A stretch of DNA of 64,000 nt. Source: Thermocrispum municipale DSM 44069. GTDB taxonomy: Bacteria > Actinomycetota > Actinomycetes > Mycobacteriales > Pseudonocardiaceae. The DNA is taken from positions 22,094 to 86,093 of the forward strand of contig NZ_ATYT01000016.1 in the NCBI RefSeq assembly GCF_000427825.1, in the 5' to 3' direction. A model generated the notes under the pieces. That model was not told where the DNA came from, ran no database searches, and was given only the letters and a program-made list of their open reading frames with translations. Below, in pieces: positions 25,591 to 34,592 of this stretch (the stretch's first letter is position 1; each line of letters opens with the position of its first letter). Made by a program: the position numbers and the translations under genes.

Positions 25591-25802
25591 GACCATCTTG
25601 GCCGATGTCGGGCGTTCACGCCAGTGAAAGTACCCGTCGTCACGCTGTTTGACACCTTGGTGATCATCTGAGCGCTGTTTGCCCAGCTCGCAAACGGTTC
25701 CTTCGTGCCCGCCGGGCACGGCACCGGACGCATCGCAACGGTTCGGCTGCGGTTCGCCGGACCCTTAAGGCTTCTCAGCTACCGCCCGCTACGGTCGGGC
25801 AC

Positions 25803-28745
25803 ATGCGCATCCTGCGCCTCCCCCAGCGCCGCCTGCCCAGGCTCGTCGTCGTCATCGCCCTCGTTGCCGCGGTCGTGGCGGCAGCGGGCGGGATCGCGTA
25901 TGCCGTGCGCCCGCAGCCGCCGGACGTCGCCACCGCCGAACGATTCATCCAGGTGCCGCGCGCTCCCGGCTCGCCGCAGCGGGAGCGGATCGACACGACG
26001 CTGTACATCCCGGAGACCGCGCGCGAGACGCCGGCTCCCGCGGTGCTGCTGCCGCACGGTTTCGGTGGCAGCAAGCAGAGTGCCACGCGGGATGCCCAGG
26101 AGCTCGCCGAGCGCGGCTTCGTCGTGCTGGCCTACTCCGCGCGCGGCCATGGGCGCAGCACCGGGAAGATCGGGCTGAACGACCCGGACGCCGAGGTCGC
26201 CGACGCTGGCAAGCTGCTCGACTACCTCGCCGCACAGTCGACGGTGGCCAAGGACGCCGACGGCGATCCGAACGTGGCGGTGGTCGGCGCCTCGTATGCG
26301 GGCTCGCTGGCATTGCTGCTTGCCGGGACCGATGACCGCGTCGACGCGATCGTCCCGGTGATGACCTACAACGACCTCGAACAGGCCCTCATCCCCAACA
26401 CCGGTACGACCGGGACGTTCGCGCCGACCTCGCCCGCCGAGTCCATCGGTGCGGCCGACGGCGTCTTCAAGGAAGCGTGGGCAGGCAACCTGTTCCTCGG
26501 TGGCATCGGCAGTCCCGACCGGGGCGAGGGCGCCGGCCCACCGGTCGACGCACCGGAAGCCGGTGCCGATCCCGACGATGCGCCGGGCGGACAGGGTGCC
26601 GGAGCGGCGAGTGCCCTGTCCAATGGCTCGCTCGGCGGCGGCATCGCCTCACCGCGCGCCGGCCTGCCCGGTCAGCAGGGCGACGGCGCATCCGTCGGCC
26701 CGTGCGGTCGCTTCACCGAGAAGGTCTGCCAGGCGTACGCCGACATGGCACAGGACGGCCGACCCAGCAAACAGACCCGCGAGCTGCTGGCGCGTGTCTC
26801 GCCGAAGTCGGTGACCAAGAACATCACCGCACCGACACTGCTGGTGCAAGGCGAGCGGGACACGCTGTTCGGGCTGGAGCAGGCGGACGCCAACGCCAAG
26901 CAGATCGCCGCGGCCGGAGCCGACGTGCAGGTCGTCTGGTACGCGGGCGGGCACGACGGAGGCGGTCCGGGGCCGCAGCTGCGCGCGAAGATCGGCGACT
27001 GGCTGGCCTTCCAGCTCGGCGGGCCGAACGCGCCGGAAAAGAACCCGCTGCCGCCGTTCCGCTACGACATCCAGGGGTCGTTCCAGGCGTCACGAACGCC
27101 GTCGGTACGCACGGTCGAGGCGACGAGCTACCCCGGGCTGGGCAACGCGCACGTGACGCGGCATGACGTGCCCCTGCGCGGCGGGCAGCAGACCATCGTG
27201 AACCCGCCAGGTGGTACCCCGGCCTCCGTCAGCGGCGTGCCGGGAATCAACGCCATCGCCGGGCGTACCTCGGTTGCCGCGAGCCTGTTCGGCGTCGACC
27301 TGCCCGGGCAGGCGGCCGCGTTCACGTCCGCTCCGTTGGACTCCCAGCTGACCACCACCGGATCGGCCACCGTGCGGCTGCGCATCACACCGATGCCGGG
27401 CACGGGCGGGGCGCGCGGCGAGACGACCGACGCCGTGCTGTTCGTGAAGTTCTACACCGTCGACCCGGAGAACCGCCGTACGTTGCCCGGCAACGCGGTC
27501 GCGCCGGTGCGGATCCCGAACGTGCGCACCGGCGAGCCGGTGGAGGTCACGGTGAGCCTGCCGGGGATCGTCAAGCCGGTCGACCCCGGTCATCGCATCC
27601 AGGTCGTGGTGACGACGACCGACCAGGCGTACCACAACGCGACCGAACCGGCCTCCTACCGGGTTTCGCTGGTGGGCCCGATCAGCGTGCCCACGGTCGG
27701 GGGGACGGCGACGGGCGGCGAATGGCCGGTCACCCAGCTGCTCGGGATCGCCGCGGTGCTGCTGTTCGGTGTCGGCGTCGCGGCCGTCGGTGCGGTTCGA
27801 CGCAGGCGAGCACGCAGCGTGGACGACGAACTGTCCGACACACCGCTGGTGATCGAGGGGCTGACGAAGACCTACCCCGGCGGGCTGACCGCCGTCGACA
27901 ACCTGTCCTTCACGGTGCAGAAGGGCCAGGTGCTGGGTCTGCTCGGGCCGAACGGCGCCGGGAAGACGACCACGCTGCGCATGCTGATGGGCCTGATCAC
28001 CCCGACGTCCGGCCAGATCAGGGTGTTCGGGCATCGGGTGTATCCCGGCGCGCCGGTGTTGTCCCGGATCGGCTCGTTCGTCGAGGGCTCGGGTTTCCTG
28101 CCGCATCTGTCCGGGCGGGAGAACCTTCAGCTGTACTGGGACTCCACCGGCAGGCCGCGGGAGAAGGCGCACTTCGAGGAAGCGCTGGAGATCGCCGGGC
28201 TCGGGTCCGCGGTGGACCGCAAAGTGCGCACGTACAGCCAGGGCATGCGCCAGCGGCTGGCCATCGCCCAGGCCATGCTGGGGCTGCCGGAGCTGCTCGT
28301 GCTCGACGAGCCGATGAACGGGCTGGACCCGCCGCAGATCCATCAGATGCGCGAGGTGCTCAAGCGCTACGCCGCCACCGGGCGAACGGTGCTGGTGTCC
28401 AGCCACCTGCTCGCCGAGGTCGAGCAGACCTCGACCCACGTGGTGGTCATGCACCGCGGCGCGTTGGTCGCCGAGGGCGAGGTCGGCGAGATCGTCGCGG
28501 CAGGTGGTGAAGCCACCTTCGTCGTGGACAAGCCGGAAGACGCGGCGCAGGCGCTGCGTGCGGTCGACGGCGTGACGGCCGTGGAGACCAACGGCCGGGT
28601 CGTGCACGCCAACCTGGACGGGATGGCGCGCAGCGACGCGGTCGCGGCACTGGTCGGTGCGGGCGTGGCGGTCGAGCAGGCCGGCCCGCGGCGGCGGCTC
28701 GAGGACGCCTTCCTGCAGCTCGTCGGAGAGGAGCCGCACGAATGA
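25803..28745 (+). CDS. Fusion of S15/CocE-type alpha/beta hydrolase with ABC transporter ATPase
   Basis: A 980-residue two-part protein. TM1 (~13-35) leads to an extracellular hydrolase with LLPHGFGGSKQS (~82), nucleophile S164 in VGASYAGS and a histidine in AGGHDGGG. It carries a Gly/Pro-rich insert (~233-300) and an X-Pro-dipeptidase C-terminal-type beta domain (~450-620). A second membrane helix (~640-662) passes into a cytoplasmic ABC ATPase: Walker A GPNGAGKT (715-722), signature YSQGMRQR, Walker B LLVLDEPMNGLDP. The permease overlaps its stop by four bases. The hydrolase may process the exported or sensed molecule; this is inference. Confidence 0.88.
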   Translation: MRILRLPQRRLPRLVVVIALVAAVVAAAGGIAYAVRPQPPDVATAERFIQVPRAPGSPQRERIDTTLYIPETARETPAPAVLLPHGFGGSKQSATRDAQELAERGFVVLAYSARGHGRSTGKIGLNDPDAEVADAGKLLDYLAAQSTVAKDADGDPNVAVVGASYAGSLALLLAGTDDRVDAIVPVMTYNDLEQALIPNTGTTGTFAPTSPAESIGAADGVFKEAWAGNLFLGGIGSPDRGEGAGPPVDAPEAGADPDDAPGGQGAGAASALSNGSLGGGIASPRAGLPGQQGDGASVGPCGRFTEKVCQAYADMAQDGRPSKQTRELLARVSPKSVTKNITAPTLLVQGERDTLFGLEQADANAKQIAAAGADVQVVWYAGGHDGGGPGPQLRAKIGDWLAFQLGGPNAPEKNPLPPFRYDIQGSFQASRTPSVRTVEATSYPGLGNAHVTRHDVPLRGGQQTIVNPPGGTPASVSGVPGINAIAGRTSVAASLFGVDLPGQAAAFTSAPLDSQLTTTGSATVRLRITPMPGTGGARGETTDAVLFVKFYTVDPENRRTLPGNAVAPVRIPNVRTGEPVEVTVSLPGIVKPVDPGHRIQVVVTTTDQAYHNATEPASYRVSLVGPISVPTVGGTATGGEWPVTQLLGIAAVLLFGVGVAAVGAVRRRRARSVDDELSDTPLVIEGLTKTYPGGLTAVDNLSFTVQKGQVLGLLGPNGAGKTTTLRMLMGLITPTSGQIRVFGHRVYPGAPVLSRIGSFVEGSGFLPHLSGRENLQLYWDSTGRPREKAHFEEALEIAGLGSAVDRKVRTYSQGMRQRLAIAQAMLGLPELLVLDEPMNGLDPPQIHQMREVLKRYAATGRTVLVSSHLLAEVEQTSTHVVVMHRGALVAEGEVGEIVAAGGEATFVVDKPEDAAQALRAVDGVTAVETNGRVVHANLDGMARSDAVAALVGAGVAVEQAGPRRRLEDAFLQLVGEEPHE

Positions 28746-29686
28746 GCGAGCACGAGCGGAACGAGGTGTCCGGTGTGCACACCGACCCGGCGGCGCTGGA
28801 CGACCTGACGTCGGCCGCCGAGAAGGAGTCGACCGGCATCACCGCCGCCGGTGGCGTGGAGGGCTACGACCCGCGCCGGACACTGCGGTTCGGGGTGGAA
28901 ATGCGGCGGCAATTGAGCCGTCGCCGCACCCAGCTGCTGCTGGGGCTGGTCGCGCTGCTGCCGATCGTGCTCGTCGTCGCGTTCGAGATCGGCACGGCGA
29001 ACGCGAACGCCCGGCAGGGCGGGTTCATCGACCTGGCCACGGTCAGCGCGCCGAACTTCGTCGTGGTGAACCTGATCGTGGCGGGCGGATTCCTGCTGCC
29101 GCTGATCGTGGCGCTCTACTTCGGCGACATGATCGCGTCCGAGGCGTCGTGGTCGTCGTTGAAGTACCTGCTGGCCATCCCGGTGCCTCGGCAGCGTCTA
29201 CTGCGGCAGAAGGCGCTGGTCGCCGCCGCGCTGTCGGTCATGACCATCACGGTGCTCCCGCTGATGGCGCTGATCGTCGGGGTGATCTTCTACGGCGCCG
29301 GCGACGCGATAGCGCCGACCGGTGAGGCCGCGCCGTTTTGGGCAGCCGTCGTCTCGCTGGTCATGAGCATCGGCTACATCGTCGTGCACCTGGTGTGGAT
29401 CGGCGGGCTTGCGCTGCTGCTGAGCGTGAGTACGGACGCTCCGCTCGGGGCCGTCGGAGGTGCGCTGGTGGCCTCCATCGTGTCGCTGATGCTGGACCAG
29501 ATCACCGCGCTGGAGGACCTGCGCAACTTCCTGCCGACGCACTACGCGTACGCGTGGACCGACCTGATGGCCGCGGAGATCAACTGGACGAACATCGCCA
29601 ACGGTGCGCTCAGCGCAGTGTGCTACGGGACGGTGTTCTGCCTGCTGGCCGGGCGGCACTTCGCGCGCAAGGACATCACGAGCTGA
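28742..29686 (+). CDS. ABC-2 type transporter permease
   Basis: A 314-residue protein: a ~55-residue acidic cytoplasmic start, then six membrane helices typical of ABC-2 exporters (one begins LLLGLVALLPIVLVVAFEIG). Between helices lies the coupling segment GDMIASEASWSSLKYLLAIPVPR, split here by function as the site contacting the ATPase. The ATG overlaps the stop of the hydrolase-ATPase gene, so the two form one exporter. The substrate is unknown. Confidence 0.88.
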   Translation: MSEHERNEVSGVHTDPAALDDLTSAAEKESTGITAAGGVEGYDPRRTLRFGVEMRRQLSRRRTQLLLGLVALLPIVLVVAFEIGTANANARQGGFIDLATVSAPNFVVVNLIVAGGFLLPLIVALYFGDMIASEASWSSLKYLLAIPVPRQRLLRQKALVAAALSVMTITVLPLMALIVGVIFYGAGDAIAPTGEAAPFWAAVVSLVMSIGYIVVHLVWIGGLALLLSVSTDAPLGAVGGALVASIVSLMLDQITALEDLRNFLPTHYAYAWTDLMAAEINWTNIANGALSAVCYGTVFCLLAGRHFARKDITS

Positions 29687-29953
29687 AGCCGGGACGCGCG
29701 CGCAGCCGTGTGAAGGCCCGAAACGACGGCACCCTCGCCGACTCCGGAGTGGGCGCGCCACCTCGCCTGGCACCGGAACGAGCGCACGACCGGGGCCGGA
29801 GCGAGCGTGCCACCCACGCTTGAGACCGGGCACTGGCGCCCTGCTGTGACAGCAGCGAACCCAGGGTCTCGCTGCGCCTAGGACGGCACCCAGCTCCGGC
29901 AACGCGGGCGCCCAGCCGCGGCCGACGCTCGCCACCCGAACTGCCCGCACCCC

Positions 29954-30058
29954 CGACCACGCCGTGCCCCCGACCGCGCGGCACCCCCTGGGCACGCCGT
30001 GCCCCCGGCCACGTCGTGCCCCCGACCACGCCGCCCCCCCCACCACGCCGTGCCCTCG
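29954..30058. repeat. Minisatellite, six ~17-bp units
   Basis: Imperfect tandem units of CGACCACGCCGTGCCCC lie at 29954, 29971, 29988 (18 bp), 30006, 30023 (with a C run) and 30042. They occupy the end of the 377-bp gap between the ABC permease and the convergent uvrB gene; the rest of the gap shows no gene. Open frames over the repeats encode only periodic Gly/Val/His and are not credible. Confidence 0.85.
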
Positions 30059-30063
30059 GCGCG

Positions 30064-32220
30064 TCACTGCACCCCGGCAGCATCCATTCCGCGGAGCTCC
30101 TTCTTCAGCTCCGCGATCTCGTCCCGCAGCCGGGCGGCCAGCTCGAACTGCAGGTCCCGCGCCGCCTGCATCATCTGCTCGGTCATCTGCGCGATCAGAT
30201 CGGCCAGCTCGGCGCGTGCCATGCCCTTCACGTCGCGGTCGACCAGCACACCGGAGCTCCGCACCCGGTCGCCCTGCTCCGGCTTCTTGCCGCGCGACGC
30301 GTTGCGGCCCGACCCACCGACCTGCACCTGCTCGGAATCCTCCGCCTCGGTGTAGACCCGGTCCAGGATGTCGGCGATCTTCTTGCGCAGCGGCTGCGGA
30401 TCGATGCCGTGCTCCTTGTTGTAGGCGATCTGCTTCTCGCGCCGCCGGTTCGTCTCGTCGATGGCGTACTGCATCGAGTCGGTGATGGTGTCGGCGTACA
30501 TGTGCACCTGTCCCGACACGTTCCGCGCCGCCCGGCCGATGGTCTGGATCAGCGACGTGCCGCTGCGCAGGAAGCCTTCCTTGTCCGCGTCCAGGATCGA
30601 CACCAGCGACACTTCCGGCAGGTCGAGCCCCTCACGCAGCAAGTTGATGCCGACCAGCACGTCGTAGTCGCCCGACCGCAACTGCCGCAGCAGCTCGACC
30701 CGGCGCAACGTGTCCACCTCGGAGTGCAGGTAGCGCACCCGGATGCCGAGTTCCAGCAGGTAGTCGGTGAGGTCCTCGGCCATCTTCTTGGTCAGCGTGG
30801 TGACCAGCACGCGCTCGTCCCGCTCGGCGCGCACCCGGATCTCGTGCACCAGGTCGTCGATCTGGCCCTTGGTGGGTTTGACGATCACCTCGGGGTCGAC
30901 CAGACCGGTCGGCCGGATGACCTGCTCGACGAACTCGCCACCGGTCTGGCCGAGCTCGTACGGGCCCGGCGTCGCCGACAGGTACACCGTCTGCCCGATC
31001 CGGTCGGTGAACTCCTCCCAGGTCAGCGGCCGGTTGTCCAGCGCGCTCGGCAGCCGGAAACCGTGCTCGACCAGCATGCGCTTACGCGACGCGTCGCCCT
31101 CGTACATGCCGCCGATCTGCGGCACCGTCACGTGCGACTCGTCGATGACCAGCAGGAAGTCCTCCGGGAAGTAGTCCAGCAGCGTGGCGGGCGCCGACCC
31201 CGGCGGCCGCCCGTCGAGATGCCGCGAGTAGTTCTCGATGCCGGAGCAGAACCCGACCTGGCGCATCATCTCGATGTCGTACTGCGTGCGCATGCGCAGC
31301 CGCTGCGCCTCCAGCAGCTTGTTCTGCGACTCCAGCTCCGCGACACGTTCCTCCAGCTCGCGCTCGATGTCGCGCACCGCGCGCTCCATCCGATCGGCGC
31401 CGGTGACGTAGTGCGTGGCCGGGAAGATGCGCAGCTCGTCGACCTCGCTGACGATCTCGCCGGTCAACGGGTGCAGGTAATACAGCTTGTCGATCTCGTC
31501 GCCGAACATCTCCACCCGCACGGCCAGCTCCTCGTAGGCCGGGATGACCTCGAGCGTGTCACCCCGGACGCGGAACGTGCCGCGCTGGAACGCCAGGTCG
31601 TTGCGGGTGTACTGCACATCCACCAGCGCGCGGAGCAGATCGTCCCGGTCGATCTCGTCGCCGACCCGCAACAGCATGGACCGGTCCAGGTACGACTGCG
31701 GCGTGCCCAGGCCGTAGATGCAGGACACGGACGCGACCACGATCACGTCGCGCCGGGACAGCAGGCTCATGGTCGCCGAGTGGCGCAGCCGCTCGACGTC
31801 GTCGTTGATCGACGAGTCCTTCTCGATGTAGGTGTCGGTCTGCGGGACGTACGCCTCGGGCTGGTAGTAGTCGTAGTAGCTGACGAAGTACTCGACCGCG
31901 TTGTGCGGGAACAGCTCGCGCAGCTCGTTGGCCAACTGGGCGGCCAGCGTCTTGTTCGGCGCCATCACCAGCGTCGGCCGCTGCATCCGTTCGATCAGCC
32001 ACGCGGTGGTCGCCGACTTACCGGTACCGGTCGCGCCCAGCAGCACGACGTCCTTCTCGCCGCGCTTCAGCCTGCGCTCCAGCTCGTCGATCGCCTCGGG
32101 CTGGTCGCCGGACGGCTGATACTCGCTGACCACCTGGAACTTGCCGCCCTTGCGCGGGATGTCCGAGACCGGGCGGTATTCCGAGTGTGCGAGAACGGGT
32201 CGTTCGGTTGCGAATGCCAC
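30064..32220 (-). CDS. uvrB: Excinuclease ABC subunit B
   Basis: A 718-residue helicase-like protein that receives DNA lesions from UvrA and recruits UvrC. It contains Walker [14 protein letters not shown] near residue 50, the beta-hairpin region [20 protein letters not shown] (~100-119), the DEAH-like VIDESH, motif [13 protein letters not shown] and a C-terminal UVR domain (~675-712; [17 protein letters not shown]). The GTG giving [19 protein letters not shown] matches the family start; the longer open frame upstream is not coding. Length is normal. Confidence 0.97.
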   Translation of the reverse strand: MAFATERPVLAHSEYRPVSDIPRKGGKFQVVSEYQPSGDQPEAIDELERRLKRGEKDVVLLGATGTGKSATTAWLIERMQRPTLVMAPNKTLAAQLANELRELFPHNAVEYFVSYYDYYQPEAYVPQTDTYIEKDSSINDDVERLRHSATMSLLSRRDVIVVASVSCIYGLGTPQSYLDRSMLLRVGDEIDRDDLLRALVDVQYTRNDLAFQRGTFRVRGDTLEVIPAYEELAVRVEMFGDEIDKLYYLHPLTGEIVSEVDELRIFPATHYVTGADRMERAVRDIERELEERVAELESQNKLLEAQRLRMRTQYDIEMMRQVGFCSGIENYSRHLDGRPPGSAPATLLDYFPEDFLLVIDESHVTVPQIGGMYEGDASRKRMLVEHGFRLPSALDNRPLTWEEFTDRIGQTVYLSATPGPYELGQTGGEFVEQVIRPTGLVDPEVIVKPTKGQIDDLVHEIRVRAERDERVLVTTLTKKMAEDLTDYLLELGIRVRYLHSEVDTLRRVELLRQLRSGDYDVLVGINLLREGLDLPEVSLVSILDADKEGFLRSGTSLIQTIGRAARNVSGQVHMYADTITDSMQYAIDETNRRREKQIAYNKEHGIDPQPLRKKIADILDRVYTEAEDSEQVQVGGSGRNASRGKKPEQGDRVRSSGVLVDRDVKGMARAELADLIAQMTEQMMQAARDLQFELAARLRDEIAELKKELRGMDAAGVQ

Positions 32221-32279
32221 GTATCCAGAGTAGGTGCAGCCACCGACAATGTCGGGCCGCCTGGGGCAGGATGAATTCC

Positions 32280-32789
32280 GTGCACCCGCCGAAAGTCGAG
32301 CGGTTCGACGTGGCCGCCATGACCAACACCGACAACAAGGGCATCGTGCGGGCGGTCGACGAGTACCGCGTCGAGCCGTTCGGGCTGTACATGGCACGGC
32401 CGACACCGGGCCGGAAGAACTTCGCCTACCTGGAATCCTGGCTGCTGCCCGACGTCGGACTGCGCATCAGCGACTTCCACTTCACCCCGGGCCACGAGCG
32501 CGACCAGGACTTCTATCTCGACGTCGTGCAGATCGACGTCGACGGTGACACGTGGACGACCCGTGATCTCTATTTGGACCTGGTGTTGCGTTCCGGCAAG
32601 GACGTCGAGTTGGTCGACGCCGACGAGTTGATCGCCGCGACCACTCAAGGGCTGATCCCTGAACAGGACGCGGTCCACGCCATCCACACGGCGACGTCAG
32701 CCGCATCGGCCCTCGCCGCGCACGGGCACGACCTGCACAGATGGCTCGCCACTCGACAGATCACACTGAGCTGGCGCAGGCACAGCTGA
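32280..32789 (+). CDS. DUF402 family protein
   Basis: A 169-residue protein with the actinobacterial DUF402 pattern: [19 protein letters not shown] at the start, [24 protein letters not shown], then the core [20 protein letters not shown] with RDLYLDLVL and the C-terminal [11 protein letters not shown]402 proteins related to FomD are nucleotide phosphatases, but this gene's activity is unproven. GTG 32280 was chosen over ATG 32271 because GGGGCAGGA is well spaced to the GTG and homologues begin at this HPPKVE. It is divergent from uvrB. Confidence 0.82.
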   Translation: MHPPKVERFDVAAMTNTDNKGIVRAVDEYRVEPFGLYMARPTPGRKNFAYLESWLLPDVGLRISDFHFTPGHERDQDFYLDVVQIDVDGDTWTTRDLYLDLVLRSGKDVELVDADELIAATTQGLIPEQDAVHAIHTATSAASALAAHGHDLHRWLATRQITLSWRRHS

Positions 32790-32802
32790 CCCCGTTCCAC
32801 AA

Positions 32803-32843
32803 GATCGGTTGATCTTGACATCAACCGATCGGTCGATACCGAT
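32803..32843 (+). promoter_or_regulatory. Promoter with two dyads for the ABC exporter-TCS operon
   Basis: GATCGGTTGA (32803) and TCAACCGATC (32821) form a perfect 10-bp inverted repeat whose 8-bp spacer ends in TTGACA, a consensus -35 (32815-32820). Sixteen bases on, TACCGA (32837) could be the -10. A second dyad, ATCGGT/ACCGAT (32828-32843), overlaps it. The start codon is 75 bp further. Confidence 0.65.
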
Positions 32844-32917
32844 CTGACCGGGCTGCGGATTCGCCCGACCCCCGTCATGTTCGACGCTGAAGGTGTAGGA
32901 CGAGGGGAAGGCGGGAT

Positions 32918-33844
32918 ATGCCGGTAGTCGAAGTACAGGGGTTGCACAAACGCTACGGCGACAAAGTAGCGGTCGACGACGTGTCGTTCTCCGTCGAGAA
33001 GGGCGAGATCTTCGGCATCCTCGGCCCCAACGGCGCGGGCAAGACGACCACCGTCGAGTGCATCGAAGGCTTGCGGGTGCCTGACCGGGGGAAGGTGTCG
33101 GTGCTCGGAATGGACCCGCGTACCGATCGCGCGGGTGTGACACGCAAGCTCGGCGCTCAGCTGCAGGAGAGCCAGCTGCCGGACAAGTTGCGGGTGGGTG
33201 AGGCGATGGAGTTGTTCGCCTCGTTCTACCCCGACCCGGCCGATCCGGAGCAGCTGTTGGAGACGCTGGGCATCGCCGACAAGCGGGACACCCCGTTCCG
33301 CAAGCTGTCCGGGGGCCAGAAACAGCGGTTGTCGATCGCGCTGGCGCTGGTCGGCAATCCGGAGATCGCGGTGCTCGACGAGCTGACCACGGGCCTGGAC
33401 CCGCAGGCAAGGCGGGACACGTGGGATCTGATCGAGGACGTCCGCGACCGTGGCGTGACCATCCTGCTGGTCACCCACTTCATGGAGGAAGCGGAACGGC
33501 TGTGTGACCGGCTCGCGCTGATCGACCGCGGCCGCGTGGTAGCGCTGGACTCGCCCTCCGGCCTGGTGGCCAAGGTCGACGACGAGCAGCGCATCCGGTT
33601 CCGGCCCTCCGAGCCGATCGCCGAGGACGAGCTGCTCGCGCTGCCCGAGGTGCACTCGGTCACCAAGTCGGGCTCGCACCTGGTGGTCACCGGCGACGGC
33701 AACGCGCTGCATGCGGTGACGTCACTGCTGGCTCGCAAGCACATCGTGGCATCCGAACTTCGGTTGGAGCAGTCGACGCTGGACGACGCGTTCCTCGCGC
33801 TGACCGGCCGCGGCCTGGAAGCCGCAGAACAGGGAGGAAACTGA
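32918..33844 (+). CDS. ABC transporter ATP-binding protein (DrrA-like exporter)
   Basis: A 308-residue ATPase with Walker A GPNGAGKTTTVE (~38-49), Q-loop QLQESQLP, signature LSGGQKQR, Walker B IAVLDELTTGLDP and the switch histidine in LLVTHFME. A C-terminal ~80-residue extension (SLVAKVDDEQRIRF-like region onwards) matches the DrrA/CcmA-type export ATPases. The permease gene follows after one base and a two-component system after that, suggesting an exporter for a toxic or signalling compound with its own regulation. Confidence 0.92.
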   Translation: MPVVEVQGLHKRYGDKVAVDDVSFSVEKGEIFGILGPNGAGKTTTVECIEGLRVPDRGKVSVLGMDPRTDRAGVTRKLGAQLQESQLPDKLRVGEAMELFASFYPDPADPEQLLETLGIADKRDTPFRKLSGGQKQRLSIALALVGNPEIAVLDELTTGLDPQARRDTWDLIEDVRDRGVTILLVTHFMEEAERLCDRLALIDRGRVVALDSPSGLVAKVDDEQRIRFRPSEPIAEDELLALPEVHSVTKSGSHLVVTGDGNALHAVTSLLARKHIVASELRLEQSTLDDAFLALTGRGLEAAEQGGN

Positions 33845-33845
33845 C

Positions 33846-34586
33846 GTGACGACGGCGTTGGCGAAACTCACCAAGACCGAGGCGAAGCTGCTGCTGCGCG
33901 ATCCGGCCGCGGTGTTCTTCATCATTCTGTTCCCGCCGCTGCTGCTGATCGTGCTCGGCGCGATCCCGCCGTTCCGCGAGCCGAACCCGGACACCGGGGT
34001 GCGGACCATCGATCTGTACGTGCCGATCCTGGTCGCGATGGCCATCGCGATGTTCGCGCTGTCCGGGCTGCCGAACCAGCTGGCGAGCTACCGGGAACGC
34101 GGCATCCTGCGTCGCATATCGACCACGCCGGTCTCCCCCGCCATGATGCTGGTGGCGAACCTGATCGTGTTCGTCGTGACGGCGCTCGGCGTCACCGCGG
34201 TCCTGCTGGCGATCGGCAAGCTGGCCTTCGACGTCGACCTGCCGCAGCAGCTGCCTGGCTACGCGCTGGTCTATCTGCTCAGCCTGGTCGCCATGCTCTC
34301 GCTCGGGCTGTTCATCGCCGCCGTGGTGCGTACCGCCAAGGCGGCTGCGGCGGCCGGGCAGGTGCTGTTCTTCCCGATCCTGTTCTTCGCGGGGTTGTGG
34401 CTGCCGCGGGCGGCGATGCCGGACACGCTGCGGCAGATCAGTGACTACACTCCGCTCGGTGCCGGCGTGCAGGCGCTGACCGACACCGCGGCGGGCGGCT
34501 CGCCGCAGTTGTTGCACATCGGTGTCATGCTCGCTTGGATCGTGGTGACGGGAATCGCTGCGGCTCGGCTGTTCTCCTGGGAGTAG
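33846..34586 (+). CDS. ABC-2 type transporter permease
   Basis: A 246-residue exporter subunit with six predicted helices. It contains the ABC-2 features SYRERGILRRISTTPVSP (cytoplasmic coupling segment) and FFPILFFAGLWLPRAAMP before the last helices. The GTG start has a strong GGGAGGAAA upstream, one base after the ATPase stop. It pairs with the preceding ATPase. Substrate unknown; DrrB-like drug or lipid export is possible. Confidence 0.9.
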   Translation: MTTALAKLTKTEAKLLLRDPAAVFFIILFPPLLLIVLGAIPPFREPNPDTGVRTIDLYVPILVAMAIAMFALSGLPNQLASYRERGILRRISTTPVSPAMMLVANLIVFVVTALGVTAVLLAIGKLAFDVDLPQQLPGYALVYLLSLVAMLSLGLFIAAVVRTAKAAAAAGQVLFFPILFFAGLWLPRAAMPDTLRQISDYTPLGAGVQALTDTAAGGSPQLLHIGVMLAWIVVTGIAAARLFSWE

Positions 34587-34592
34587 GCAAGC

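Noticed and set aside
29198-30083. Minus-strand frames with repeated GHGVVGG-like peptides
   Set aside because: The periodicity comes from the 17-bp DNA repeats, and the frames overlap the ABC permease gene.
30016-32274. 752-codon open frame opposite uvrB
   Set aside because: Antisense shadow of uvrB beginning in the minisatellite.
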